Source: CAIXSC01 sp046349915 (GTDB taxonomy: Bacteria > Planctomycetota > Planctomycetia > Pirellulales > Pirellulaceae). Taken from it: DNA of 64,000 nt. The position numbers and the translations under genes are program-made. Each line of letters starts with the position of its first letter. Within the stretch, counting starts at the first letter, position 1. Shown here piece after piece: positions 35,628 through 44,972 of this stretch. The notes below the pieces were generated by a model. It was not told the origin of the DNA, did no database searches, and saw only the letters and a program-made list of their open reading frames with translations. The stretch lies in NCBI GenBank assembly GCA_046349915.1, contig JAXMBL010000011.1:1-64000 (forward strand), given 5' to 3'.

Positions 35628-38600
35628 ATGAACGCTCTTGCTCTTTTCGATTCTCCTGTCGACCATTGTCGCGGAATCCAGCCATCGTCGCCGTCGTCGT
35701 CGTCGACCGCCGTGGACGCGAGGTTTGGGCGGGGAGGAGCAAGCGAGTCGCGATGCAGCTGGAGTCTATTCGCACTGGGGCTGATTCTGCTGCTCGCCCA
35801 GGGGCGGACCGTCGTCGCCGCTCCACCGCCTGCCGAGCCAGTCGTGGCGTCGGCCTCGGACGAAGCGGAGAAAGCCCTGAGTGGATTCAAGATTCCCCAG
35901 GATTGGCAAGGGGCCGTTTTCGCCGCCGAGCCGCTGGTGGCGAACCCCGTGGCATTCCACATCGATGGGCGGGGACGCGTTTATGTCTGCGAGTCGTTTC
36001 GACAGGAACGAGGGATCGAGGACAATCGCAAGCACCCCGATTGGCTGGAAGCCGATCAAGCGGCCCAGACGGTCGAGGATCGGCTGGCCTATTTGAAGAA
36101 ATTCTTGGGTGACAAGGTTCGCGACTACGAAAAGCACGATGACCGCATTCGGCTCCTCGTGGATCGGGACGGGGACGGGAAAGCCGACCATGCCACGGTC
36201 TTCGCCAACGGCTTCAATGAAATCGTTTCCGGCACTGGGGCAGGAATCGTGACGTTGGACGAGGACATCTTTTTCACCTGCATTCCTGATCTGTGGCGAC
36301 TACGAGACGAGAACGGAGACGGCATCGCTGATCGACGTGATTCGATGCAGACCGGTTACGGCGTCCGCTTCGCGTTTCGCGGACACGACCTGCATGGACT
36401 CGTCGTCGGGCCTGATGGCAAGTTGTATTTCTCCGTGGGCGATCGCGGTTACAACGTCGTGGTAAACGGACAACGCTGGGCGAACCCCGAATGCGGCGCC
36501 GTGTTTCGTTGCCTGCCCGATGGATCACAGTTCGAGGTCGTCGCCTATGGGCTCCGCAATCCGCAGGAACTGGCTTTTGACGACGAAGGAAATCTGTTCA
36601 CGTGCGACAACAACTCGGATTCGGGCGATCAGGCTCGTTGGACGGTGATCGCCGAAGGCGGAGACACGGGCTGGCGCATGTCGTACCAATACTTGTCCGA
36701 CCGCGGGCCGTTTAATCGCGAGAAAATCTGGCATCCCTTCCATTCTGACTCGCCGGCCCACCTCGTGCCGCCAATCACGAATTTGTCGAGCGGCCCGTCG
36801 GGCTTGGCGTTCTATCCAGGCACGGGCCTGGGAGACCACTATCGGGGTCGTTTCTTCCTCTGCGACTTCCGCGGCGCGGCCGCCGGGAGCGTGGTGCGCA
36901 CGTTCAAAGTCGAATCGACGGGCGCCTTTTTCAAGGTGGTTGAAGCGGAAGAGACGCTACGGAACATTCTGGCGACGGACGTGGAGTTTGGACCAGACGG
37001 CGCGGTCTACGTCAGCGATTGGGTCAACGGTTGGTCGGGCTTAGGCAAGGGACGCATCTACCGCTTCTCTTCGCCAGAACATGCTCGATCGACGGTGGTC
37101 GCGGAAGTGCAAAAGATCCTCTCGGAGGGCTTTTCAGGTCGCGGCGCCTCCGAATTGACTCGCTGGCTCGGGCATGTCGATCGTCGAGTGCGTCAGGGGG
37201 CGCAATTCGAGTTGGCGCGGCAGGGCGCGGCGTCGACGCTGGCGGAAGTCGCGAACTCCTCGGCGGCGGAACTCAAGACCCGCCTCCATGCGTTGTGGGG
37301 ATTAGGCCAAATCGCCAGTCGGTCAACGGAGCCGATGGCGGAATCCAATGCTGCTCGGCGAGTTGCCCTGGTTGCCATCGACGCCGCGCTGACCGATGCA
37401 AATCCCGAATTACGAGCTCAAGCCGCCAAGCTCGCCGGCGATGCTCGCCACTCCGCCACCGTCCCTCAGTTGATCGCGGCTTTACAGGACGAGAGTCCGC
37501 GAGTGCCATACTTCGCGGCGCAAAGCCTCGGCAAATTAGCGGCGGCCGCGGCCATCGAGCCCTTGGTGGAATTGTTGGCTCGCAATCAAGACGCCGATCC
37601 ATTGCTGCGACACTCCGCATGTACGGCACTCGCCCGCATCGCGGGTTGGAAACTCTGGACGCCGGCGGATGGAAAGCCAGTCACGCGTTCTCCGATGGAG
37701 TCCGCGGCGCTCGAGCAGTTGTTGGCGGCGAGCAAGCATCCGTCTCCATCGGCGCGAACGGGAGTGGTGGTAGCTCTCCGCAAACTGGGCGACCCGCGAG
37801 TGGCCGATTTCTTGAACGATGCCGACCCTCGACCCGTGCTGGAAGCCGCGCGAGCGATCTACGACGAGCGAATTGACGCCGCCGCTCCACGACTGGCCGA
37901 GCTCATTCGTCGTCCCGACCTGCCCGACCCGGTCGCTCGACGCGTGTTGCACGCGAATTTTCGGCTGGGAACCGCCAGCCATGCGTTGGCGGTCGCGCAA
38001 TTCGCCGCTCGTCCCGCTTCACCCTTGGAACGGCGTTTGGAAGCGTTGAAACTGTTGGAGCAATGGGCCAACCCGCCCACGCGGGATGGCGTCTTGAATC
38101 ACTACCGCCCGTTAGAGCATCGTGAACCGGCTCTAGCCAAGAATGCCGTGCAAGCCAGTTTAACTCAGTTGCTGGCCCGTCCCGACGCAGTCGCGACCGC
38201 CGCCATCAAACTGGCTGCCGCCTTGGGCCTGACCGAGATCAGCCCAATTCTGCGGGGACTGGTGGAAAGTTCGACCGAGACGCCGGCGAGTCGCGCGGAT
38301 GCCTTGCGAGCGTTAGCGGCGGTCGCTCCGCAAGCCGCGGCGCCGCTGATCGAAACCCATTTGATCGAATCGCCGCCCATCCTGCGGGCGACTGCTCGGG
38401 AGTTGCTGGCGGGACGAGATGGACAGCGAGCGATTCCGCTATTGGCGAACTCGTTAGCCAGCGATGTGATGGAAGAACGACAACTGGCCGCTCGAGCACT
38501 CGCCATTGTTCCCGACAAAGCGGCCGGCACAGCGCTGGTCGAAGCACTACGGCAAGTAATGGACCAGCGGTATCCCGCGGACTCGCGGCTGGACGTTGTC

Positions 38601-39134
38601 GAGGCGGCCAAGAAGCGGCGTGAACCGGAAGTTGCGGCCTTGGTAGTGAAGCTGTTCGGATCTCGCGCCGCCGATGATCCACTCGCGCTGTTCGCGGATT
38701 CACTCGAAGGAGGCAACGCCGCCGTCGGCCGCGTGATCTTCTTCGAACGGACTCAAGTGTCGTGCGTGCGCTGCCACAAGATCGAAGGTCAGGGAGGCGA
38801 TGTCGGCCCCGACTTGACTCGCATCAGTCCCGACAAAACACGCAAGTACCTGCTGGAAGCAGTGGTGGTTCCCAATCGAGCGATCGCCAAGAACTTCGAG
38901 ACTGCCTTGGTCATTACCGATGACGGCAAAGTGGTTTCTGGCATCGTCAAGGAGGAAGACGCGGAATCGCTGCGGTTGATGACCGCAGAGGGAAAACTCG
39001 TACGCATTCTCAAATCGTCGATCGAGGAACGTCGCGAGGGAAAATCGGCGATGCCAGAAGATCTCGCCAAGCAGCTCACGCCCGGCGATGTCCGCGACTT
39101 GGTCGAATTCCTGTACGGAAGACGCTCGCCCTGA
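35628..39134 (+). CDS. PVC-type haem-binding protein: beta-propeller, HEAT-like repeats, cytochrome c
   Basis: 1168 residues from ATG 35628 (MNALALFDSP); the frame extends upstream to 35514 but would overlap the divergent gene. A membrane/signal segment (SLFALGLILLLAQGRTVVAA) comes after an unusual serine-rich N-terminus (SSPSSSS). The propeller (about residues 90-500) contains NPVAFHIDGRGRVYVCESF and DRDGDGKADHATVFANG. HEAT-like repeats fill about 510-1000. The cytochrome c domain has CVRCH at 1046-1050 and a methionine candidate in KSAMPEDLAKQLTP. Same architecture as the 15245-18454 gene, without close sequence identity in the middle. Periplasmic, substrate unknown. Confidence 0.92.
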   Translation: MNALALFDSPVDHCRGIQPSSPSSSSTAVDARFGRGGASESRCSWSLFALGLILLLAQGRTVVAAPPPAEPVVASASDEAEKALSGFKIPQDWQGAVFAAEPLVANPVAFHIDGRGRVYVCESFRQERGIEDNRKHPDWLEADQAAQTVEDRLAYLKKFLGDKVRDYEKHDDRIRLLVDRDGDGKADHATVFANGFNEIVSGTGAGIVTLDEDIFFTCIPDLWRLRDENGDGIADRRDSMQTGYGVRFAFRGHDLHGLVVGPDGKLYFSVGDRGYNVVVNGQRWANPECGAVFRCLPDGSQFEVVAYGLRNPQELAFDDEGNLFTCDNNSDSGDQARWTVIAEGGDTGWRMSYQYLSDRGPFNREKIWHPFHSDSPAHLVPPITNLSSGPSGLAFYPGTGLGDHYRGRFFLCDFRGAAAGSVVRTFKVESTGAFFKVVEAEETLRNILATDVEFGPDGAVYVSDWVNGWSGLGKGRIYRFSSPEHARSTVVAEVQKILSEGFSGRGASELTRWLGHVDRRVRQGAQFELARQGAASTLAEVANSSAAELKTRLHALWGLGQIASRSTEPMAESNAARRVALVAIDAALTDANPELRAQAAKLAGDARHSATVPQLIAALQDESPRVPYFAAQSLGKLAAAAAIEPLVELLARNQDADPLLRHSACTALARIAGWKLWTPADGKPVTRSPMESAALEQLLAASKHPSPSARTGVVVALRKLGDPRVADFLNDADPRPVLEAARAIYDERIDAAAPRLAELIRRPDLPDPVARRVLHANFRLGTASHALAVAQFAARPASPLERRLEALKLLEQWANPPTRDGVLNHYRPLEHREPALAKNAVQASLTQLLARPDAVATAAIKLAAALGLTEISPILRGLVESSTETPASRADALRALAAVAPQAAAPLIETHLIESPPILRATARELLAGRDGQRAIPLLANSLASDVMEERQLAARALAIVPDKAAGTALVEALRQVMDQRYPADSRLDVVEAAKKRREPEVAALVVKLFGSRAADDPLALFADSLEGGNAAVGRVIFFERTQVSCVRCHKIEGQGGDVGPDLTRISPDKTRKYLLEAVVVPNRAIAKNFETALVITDDGKVVSGIVKEEDAESLRLMTAEGKLVRILKSSIEERREGKSAMPEDLAKQLTPGDVRDLVEFLYGRRSP

Positions 39135-39157
39135 GTGAGCGGCGTGTGGCGGCTGAT

Positions 39158-39182
39158 CATCTCGCGAAGCGAGATGGCTACG
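39158..39182 (+). repeat. CATCTCGC-GAA-GCGAGATG hairpin with GGCTAC tail
   Basis: Perfect 8-bp stem with a GAA loop, then GCTAC. It lies exactly between two convergent genes (stop at 39134 and stop at 39183) and matches the design of the hairpins at 23783 and 61580: palindromic stem of varying sequence followed by GCTAC. May act in transcription termination, though no T-run follows. Confidence 0.7.
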
Positions 39183-40292
39183 TTATGGTTTCCCTTCGCC
39201 GATGGTGCCGGTGGCGTTGCAGCGAGCTTTCCCGGCGGCGCCGAGGCTGGTTTCGATTTCGATCGAGGCGACAACCTTTTCGGCTTTATCGCCAGCAGTG
39301 AAGCGAACGGGCACTACGTGTAACGCTTTCTCCTGATTGTTCACTTCGAATTCGAGTCGAGGGTCCGAGCCGCTGACTTGCAGGATGCGGAACGGCTGCT
39401 TGCCCTTGACCACCAGTTGCTTGGTCACCGACTGTCCAGGCTGCAAGACGCCGAGGAACAGAGAAGCGGGGCTCACGGTCAATCCCGGCGATACTCGCCC
39501 TTCCACCAGGATGGGGACGCCGCCGCCGCGCGAGTCGTTGGTGACGAGCACTAATTGATCTTGGAAAAAGCCTTCGGGCGTTTCTGGCTTCAGGAAAACC
39601 GCCATTTCGTATGTGACGCGGTTGCCTGCGCGCTGTGATTCGTTCAGTTCCACCTCGAAGTTGGAATTGGCGCTGCGGACATCGACGATCTGCCAGTCGC
39701 TGCGACCAGCATACGCCACGGAGACTTTGCGGCTGACCGCCTGTCCCAGCTCGACCACGCCGAAGTCGACCGAGCCGGGAGTGAACACGACGTCGCTGCG
39801 GATAAAGCCTTGGACGTTGAGTTGAACTTCTGCGAAGAACGGCTTGTCGAACGTTACGGTAATCGTGGCGTTGCGGTGTCCGAGAAACGACTGAGTGTTG
39901 AAGGTGCAGACAATGGCGCCCTTGTCCCACGTCTTCAGCGTGTCTTTCCGCACTTGCGCCGAAATGCAACCGCAGCTCGTACGCACGTTCGAAACGTGCA
40001 GCGGTTCCTCGTAAATGTTCTCGAACTCGAACACGTGTTCGGATTTGGCGCCGCGGGCGACGGTGCCAAAGTCATGTTCGAATTCTTTGAACATCTTCCG
40101 CGCCCAGGTTTGGGCGGCGGCGGGATGCGGCCGGGCTGAGGCGGCGAGCGCAAAGGCGGCGCTGGCGCCAAGCCAAGTGCGGCGCGACAAACTAGAGGGG
40201 GACGAGGGCACGTGCGGCCCGCCGGACACGCGTGCGAACGGACGCGTCGCTTCCAGTGGACGGCAAGAGTTTTCTCGATTCACGCCTGGCAT
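39183..40292 (-). CDS. Exported DUF1573-repeat protein
   Basis: 369 residues. A twin-arginine-like signal is embedded at about residues 35-60 (SRRTWLGASAAFALAASARP). Two to three DUF1573 / ASPM-SPD-2-Hydin type beta-sandwich repeats follow: EFEHDFGTVARGAKSEHVFEF, SNVRTSCGCIS, DVVFTPGSVDFGVVELGQAV, LTVSPASLFLGVLQPGQSV. The cysteine pair CGC in the first repeat is a family trait. Function unknown, location periplasmic or surface. ATG 40292 gives a long n-region; a start nearer the RR motif is possible but no good ATG is seen. Confidence 0.85.
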   Translation of the reverse strand: MPGVNRENSCRPLEATRPFARVSGGPHVPSSPSSLSRRTWLGASAAFALAASARPHPAAAQTWARKMFKEFEHDFGTVARGAKSEHVFEFENIYEEPLHVSNVRTSCGCISAQVRKDTLKTWDKGAIVCTFNTQSFLGHRNATITVTFDKPFFAEVQLNVQGFIRSDVVFTPGSVDFGVVELGQAVSRKVSVAYAGRSDWQIVDVRSANSNFEVELNESQRAGNRVTYEMAVFLKPETPEGFFQDQLVLVTNDSRGGGVPILVEGRVSPGLTVSPASLFLGVLQPGQSVTKQLVVKGKQPFRILQVSGSDPRLEFEVNNQEKALHVVPVRFTAGDKAEKVVASIEIETSLGAAGKARCNATGTIGEGKP

Positions 40293-40599
40293 CTCCTAGA
40301 GTGCGGCCGACGATCCACCAAAGGACCTCGGACAGCTCCTTGGAATTTTCGGAATAATCGGACCGGTGCTGCAAGTCTTCTCGACGCAGTCGGAAAAATT
40401 TTCCCGCCAAGAACGGTCAAGTTTGGCCAGTTTCGCCAGTTTAGATTCCCGGACCCCATTGTTTCCGTCCGGCATTGGCTGGGGTACCATGGGAGCCTTA
40501 GGAAGCTGGCGTGGTTGGGAGATTCCACGTCGGTGTGCGAAGTTGGGAGTTGCGGCCACGGGGCCTGTAACCGGCTGGTCATCGCATCAGGAGACGAAA

Positions 40600-42852
40600 A
40601 TGAACTGGCAGTGGAAGCAATCTTGGCAAGCGGTGGCGGGGATGGTCGTCGCGATCACTGTTACCTGCTCGATCGTTCTTCTGGGACTCGGCGGAGGTCC
40701 GCTTCGCTCGAATGACCAATTATGGGGAACCGGCGGCGCCGGCGAATCGCTGCGCGAGATCGCCGAGCGACTCGAGCGGGAGGAGCATGTCACGGCCGGT
40801 GTGCCCCAGGCGGCCGACGAAGTGGAATTGGCCGATTGCCAGCCCGCGAAAGCGAAGGGAGGCAGGAAGCCGCCGTTCCCGAACAGCCGTCCCGCGCCAG
40901 AGTTCCCCAAGGATTCCGAGTGGCTGAACGTGGCCAAGCCGATTCGCCTGAAAGATCTTCGCGGCAAATTCGTGCTGCTCGATTTCTGGACCTATTGCTG
41001 CATTAACTGCATTCACATTCTTCCCGAGCTGAAGAAGCTGGAAAAAGCGTACCCGAATGAGCTGGTCGTGATCGGCGTCCATTCCGCCAAGTTTGAAGGC
41101 GAGCGAGATACGAAGAACATTGAGGAAGCGATTCTGAGGTACGAGATTGAGCATCCCGTGGTGAACGATCCTGGTCATCAGATTTGGGATACCTACTCGG
41201 TGAGCAGTTGGCCGACGATTTGGCTGATTGATCCCGAAGGAAATGCCGTGGGGCAGAACAGCGGTGAGTTCAAGTTCGAACTCGTCGATACGGTGCTGAA
41301 GCAGGCCATTCCGTATTACCGTGAGAACAAGACGCTTGACACAACTCCGTTGCGTTTCGAGTTGCTGGCGGAGAAGCAGCCTGAGACCCCGCTGAGGTTC
41401 CCCGGCAAAGTCATCGTGGATGGCGAGTCGGATCGGTTGTTCATTTCGGACAGCAATCACAATCGAATTGTCGTCGCGAAAACTGACGGTTCGCTGATTG
41501 ACATTATCGGCTCGGGCGAAATTGGCCGAGCGAACGGCGATTACGCCACGGCGTCTTTTCATCATCCGCAGGGGATGGCTCTGAATGGGAACATTCTGTA
41601 CGTCGCGGATACTGAAAACCACATGCTGCGTAAGGTCGATTTGAAGGCAAAAAAAGTTGGCTTTGTGGCGGGGACGGGCGAGCAAGGAGGTGGATGGCCG
41701 GGACTTGAACGTGCTCAAACAACGGGCAAGGCGCCTGATCGCTGGATCGGACCTTGCAAGACCACGCCGCTGAACAGCCCTTGGGACCTCTGGGTGCATG
41801 GGGCTCATCTTTACATCGCGATGGCCGGCCCGCATCAGATTTGGAAGATGCCGCTGGACGAGTCCGAGATTGGTCCTTATGCCGGCAATGGTCGCGAGGA
41901 CATCGTCGATGGTCCACTCATCTCGAAGCTGCCTTACCAACTGGGAGCGTCGTCGTTTGCTCAACCGAGTGGTTTGAGTTCGGACGGCGAGTGGCTGTTT
42001 GTGGCCGATAGCGAGGGGAGTTCCATTCGCGCGGTGCCATTTAAGCCCACCGAAGAGGTGCGAACGGTGGTCGGCACGAATGATCTGCCGAATGGTCGGC
42101 TCTTTCACTTCGGAGACGTCGATGGTCCGCGGGAGAAGGTCAAGTTGCAGCATGCCCTAGGAGTGGCATACCACGACGGGAAGATTTACGTCGCCGACAC
42201 CTACAACAACAAAGTCAAGGTAGTGGACGCGGCGAATGGAGCGACCACCACGTTGGTGGGGGATGGAAAGCCAGGCAAGACCGACGATCCTCCTCGTTTC
42301 GACGAACCGGCGGGCGTCAGTTTCGCGGCCGGGAAGCTCTACGTTGCCGACACCAACAATCACGCGATCCGAGTTGTCGATGTGGCGACCAAGAAAGTGG
42401 AGACGCTCACGATTTCGGGACTGGGACCGCCCAAGCCGCCTGCCGAAAAGAAGCCCAGTTTCGCGGGTGCCAAACAGGTGAAGGCGCCGGCTGCCACGGT
42501 CAAGCCGGAGGGCGGAGTGGTGAACCTGCAAGTGAAGCTCGAACTGCCCAAGGGTTGGAAGGTCAATCCGCTCGCGAAACTCACCCCCTGGGTGGAAGTC
42601 GAGGGAGAGAGCGGGCCCGTGGATCGCAAGAAGTTGGGCAAGTTGACCATCGATCCTCCGGCAGCCGAGTTCAAAGTTGCCGTGCCAGTTACTGGCGAGG
42701 GGCAGGACACCGTGAAGGTTTCGCTCAGCTATTACTACTGCCAAGAGGGAAATGAGGGGCTGTGCAAGGTCGGGGGCGTGGTCTTTACGATTCCTCTGAA
42801 GGTCGACGCTGTTGGCGCAAGCCAAGCGGAAGTGGTGCACAAAGTCGACTAA
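40600..42852 (+). CDS. NHLRC2-like protein: thioredoxin domain plus NHL beta-propeller, membrane-anchored
   Basis: 750 residues from ATG 40600, preceded by AGGAGACG; the frame extends upstream but no conserved residues lie there. One membrane helix (residues 11-31) precedes a thioredoxin-like domain (about 100-250) with the active-site motif CINC at C134-C137 in FWTYCCINCIHI, as in NHLRC2. An NHL propeller follows (about 260-610: HPQGMALNGNILYVADTENHMLRKVD, GVAYHDGKIYVADTYNNKVKVVD). The C-terminus (about 630-745) is a beta-rich domain with a cysteine pair near its end. Likely extracytoplasmic redox or binding protein; precise role unknown. Confidence 0.9.
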   Translation: MNWQWKQSWQAVAGMVVAITVTCSIVLLGLGGGPLRSNDQLWGTGGAGESLREIAERLEREEHVTAGVPQAADEVELADCQPAKAKGGRKPPFPNSRPAPEFPKDSEWLNVAKPIRLKDLRGKFVLLDFWTYCCINCIHILPELKKLEKAYPNELVVIGVHSAKFEGERDTKNIEEAILRYEIEHPVVNDPGHQIWDTYSVSSWPTIWLIDPEGNAVGQNSGEFKFELVDTVLKQAIPYYRENKTLDTTPLRFELLAEKQPETPLRFPGKVIVDGESDRLFISDSNHNRIVVAKTDGSLIDIIGSGEIGRANGDYATASFHHPQGMALNGNILYVADTENHMLRKVDLKAKKVGFVAGTGEQGGGWPGLERAQTTGKAPDRWIGPCKTTPLNSPWDLWVHGAHLYIAMAGPHQIWKMPLDESEIGPYAGNGREDIVDGPLISKLPYQLGASSFAQPSGLSSDGEWLFVADSEGSSIRAVPFKPTEEVRTVVGTNDLPNGRLFHFGDVDGPREKVKLQHALGVAYHDGKIYVADTYNNKVKVVDAANGATTTLVGDGKPGKTDDPPRFDEPAGVSFAAGKLYVADTNNHAIRVVDVATKKVETLTISGLGPPKPPAEKKPSFAGAKQVKAPAATVKPEGGVVNLQVKLELPKGWKVNPLAKLTPWVEVEGESGPVDRKKLGKLTIDPPAAEFKVAVPVTGEGQDTVKVSLSYYYCQEGNEGLCKVGGVVFTIPLKVDAVGASQAEVVHKVD

Positions 42853-43037
42853 GTGTTTGTCAGGCAGTCATTTAGGTGTGTTTTTCGGATTCCCGCGGCG
42901 CTGATCTGCGGGGACGGGCGAACCGCCGATTCGCCTCAAGACTTGTGGCTCTACGGGTTTACAGATGTAACCCGTTTCGGCTACATTGTTGGGCTTTCCA
43001 TCCCGAAACATTATTTCGTAACCATCGTCTCGTACCC

Positions 43038-44519
43038 ATGTTTGAATCGCTTCAAGACGGAATGCGAGCCGCGTTAAAGACCCTGACGGGCAAGGCGCGG
43101 CTTACCGAAGCGAACATGCGCGATGGCTTGAAGCTGGTCGAGCAATCGTTGCTCGACGCGGACGTCAGTTACGACGCTGTCCGCGACTTCATGGATCGGG
43201 TGACCGAGCGGTCGGTCGGCGAAAAAGTTCTGTCATCGCTCGACCCCAGCCAGCAAGTCGTGGGGATCGTGCACGAGGAGCTCATCCAGCTGCTCGGCCC
43301 GGTCGACGCCTCGTTGCATCTCACCAAAGATGTCAACATCCTGATGCTGTGCGGGTTGCAAGGTTCGGGAAAGACGACGACCACTGGCAAATTGGCTCGG
43401 TTGATCCAGGAGCATGGCAAGCGAGCTCTGTTGGTGGCGGCCGACTTGCAGCGTCCCGCGGCGATTCAGCAGTTGCATGTCTTGGGCGATCAGTTGGGGG
43501 TCCCGGTCTACTCGGAATTGGGCGCCAAGGATCCGGTCAAGGTCTGTCAGGATGCGGTGCGCAAGGCGCGGCAAGAGCAGATCCCGGTGGTGATTTTGGA
43601 TACCGCCGGTCGGTTGGCGATCGATCGCCAATTGATGGACGAATTGAAGCGGATCGATCAACAGGTTCGGCCCGACCAGGTGTATCTGGTGGTCGACGGC
43701 ATGACGGGGCAGGACGCGGTCAACAGCGCTAAAGCGTTTAACGACGCTTTGGAGCTGGATGGCGTCATCATGACCAAATTAGACGGCGACGCTCGCGGCG
43801 GCGCCCTGTTGTCCGTCAAGCATGTGACGGGCGTGCCGATCAAGTTCATTGGTACGGGCGAGCATCTGGATGCTTTGGAGCCGTTCCGGCCCGAAGGGAT
43901 GGCCGGTCGGATTCTGGGCCTCGGGGATATCGTTGGTCTAGTCGATGTCGCTCGACGGACGATCGACGAAAAGCAGCAGAAGGAATTTGAGGAAAAGCTG
44001 CGGGCGGGCCAGTTTTCGCTCGATGATTTCCGAAATCAAATCGTTCAGTTCATGAAACCCGGCCTCATGATGAAAATGATGGGCATGATTCCGGGCCTGG
44101 GCGACCTGACGAAGATGATGGGGGAGATCGACGCCGAAAAAGATACGAAGCGGCTGGTCGGGATCATCGATTCGATGACTCCAGCCGAACGCCGGAATCC
44201 GAAGATGATTGACCAAAGTCGACGCAGTCGCATCGCCAAGGGGGCGGGGGTCGAGTCGACGGAGGTGAATCAGCTGCTCAAGCAGTACGACGCGATGGCC
44301 CCCATTATGCAGGGCATGGCGGGCGAAGGACTGATGGGGCGGATGAAGAAGATCAGGGAACTTCAGGCAGGGGGACTCTTTAATCCCGGAGCTCAGCTCA
44401 TGCGGGAAAAGAAGGGGACCGGCAAACGCTTGAGTACCAAGGAAAAAGCGGACTTGCGTAAACAGCGCGAAAAGGAGTTGCGGCGCAAAAAGCGCGAGGA
44501 TCGCGAGAATCGTAACTAA
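43038..44519 (+). CDS. ffh: Signal recognition particle protein Ffh
   Basis: 493 residues from ATG 43038 (MFESLQDGMRAALKTL). The N domain is followed by the G domain with GLQGSGKTTTTGKLA (P-loop), DLQRPAAIQQL, DTAGRLAID and TKLDGDARGGA. The methionine-rich M domain (FMKPGLMMKMMGMIPGLG ... MTPAERRNPKMIDQSRRSRIAKGAG) binds 4.5S RNA. The C-terminus is a Lys/Arg-rich tail. Ffh targets nascent membrane and exported proteins to the translocon together with FtsY. It leads the conserved ribosomal cluster that follows. Confidence 0.97.
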   Translation: MFESLQDGMRAALKTLTGKARLTEANMRDGLKLVEQSLLDADVSYDAVRDFMDRVTERSVGEKVLSSLDPSQQVVGIVHEELIQLLGPVDASLHLTKDVNILMLCGLQGSGKTTTTGKLARLIQEHGKRALLVAADLQRPAAIQQLHVLGDQLGVPVYSELGAKDPVKVCQDAVRKARQEQIPVVILDTAGRLAIDRQLMDELKRIDQQVRPDQVYLVVDGMTGQDAVNSAKAFNDALELDGVIMTKLDGDARGGALLSVKHVTGVPIKFIGTGEHLDALEPFRPEGMAGRILGLGDIVGLVDVARRTIDEKQQKEFEEKLRAGQFSLDDFRNQIVQFMKPGLMMKMMGMIPGLGDLTKMMGEIDAEKDTKRLVGIIDSMTPAERRNPKMIDQSRRSRIAKGAGVESTEVNQLLKQYDAMAPIMQGMAGEGLMGRMKKIRELQAGGLFNPGAQLMREKKGTGKRLSTKEKADLRKQREKELRRKKREDRENRN

Positions 44520-44567
44520 GTTTGGATCACAACAGGCAACTCGCAGTGTCACGAGGAGGTAGGTTAA

Positions 44568-44966
44568 GTGGTTTGTATTCGCATGAAACGCTTGGGGCGG
44601 GTGAACCGGCCGTTCTACCGCGTTTGCGCCATTGATCGCAAGCGAGGTCGAGATGGTCGTGTGATCGAAGAACTGGGTTACTACGATCCGCTCATCGGCG
44701 AAGTGGACGCTCGCGCGATTCTCAACGGCGAGCGCATTGCGTATTGGTTGAGCGTTGGGGCTCAGCCCAGCGAGCGGATGAAGGTGCTGATCAAGAAGTA
44801 CGGTCAGAACGGCACCCACGCCTCGGCTCAGCAGCAAGCCCTGGAACGAATGAAGATCAACAAGCCCAAGGCGCCACCCCCGCGCAAGATCCCGTTGCCA
44901 GTTCCGGCTGCTCCCGCAGCGCCGGCGGAAGGCGGCGAGTCTGCTGGGGAAGGGGCGAGCGAGTAG
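44568..44966 (+). CDS. rpsP: 30S ribosomal protein S16
   Basis: 132 residues from GTG 44568, with a perfect AGGAGG at 44554-44559 eight bases upstream. The S16 core is at residues 1-85: IRMKRLGRVNRPFYRVCAIDRKRGRDGRVIEELGYYDP, AQPSERMKVLIKKYG. The last 45 residues form a Pro/Ala/Lys-rich tail (KAPPPRKIPLPVPAAPAAPAEGG), longer than in E. coli S16. It lies 48 bp after ffh and 6 bp before trmD. Confidence 0.97.
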   Translation: MVCIRMKRLGRVNRPFYRVCAIDRKRGRDGRVIEELGYYDPLIGEVDARAILNGERIAYWLSVGAQPSERMKVLIKKYGQNGTHASAQQQALERMKINKPKAPPPRKIPLPVPAAPAAPAEGGESAGEGASE

Positions 44967-44972
44967 TCGCGA

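Noticed and set aside
40720..42153. A 477-codon minus-strand frame opposite the thioredoxin-NHL protein.
   Set aside because: Its composition is the reverse image of the real gene; no motif, signal or start is present, and the plus-strand protein has clear family features throughout.
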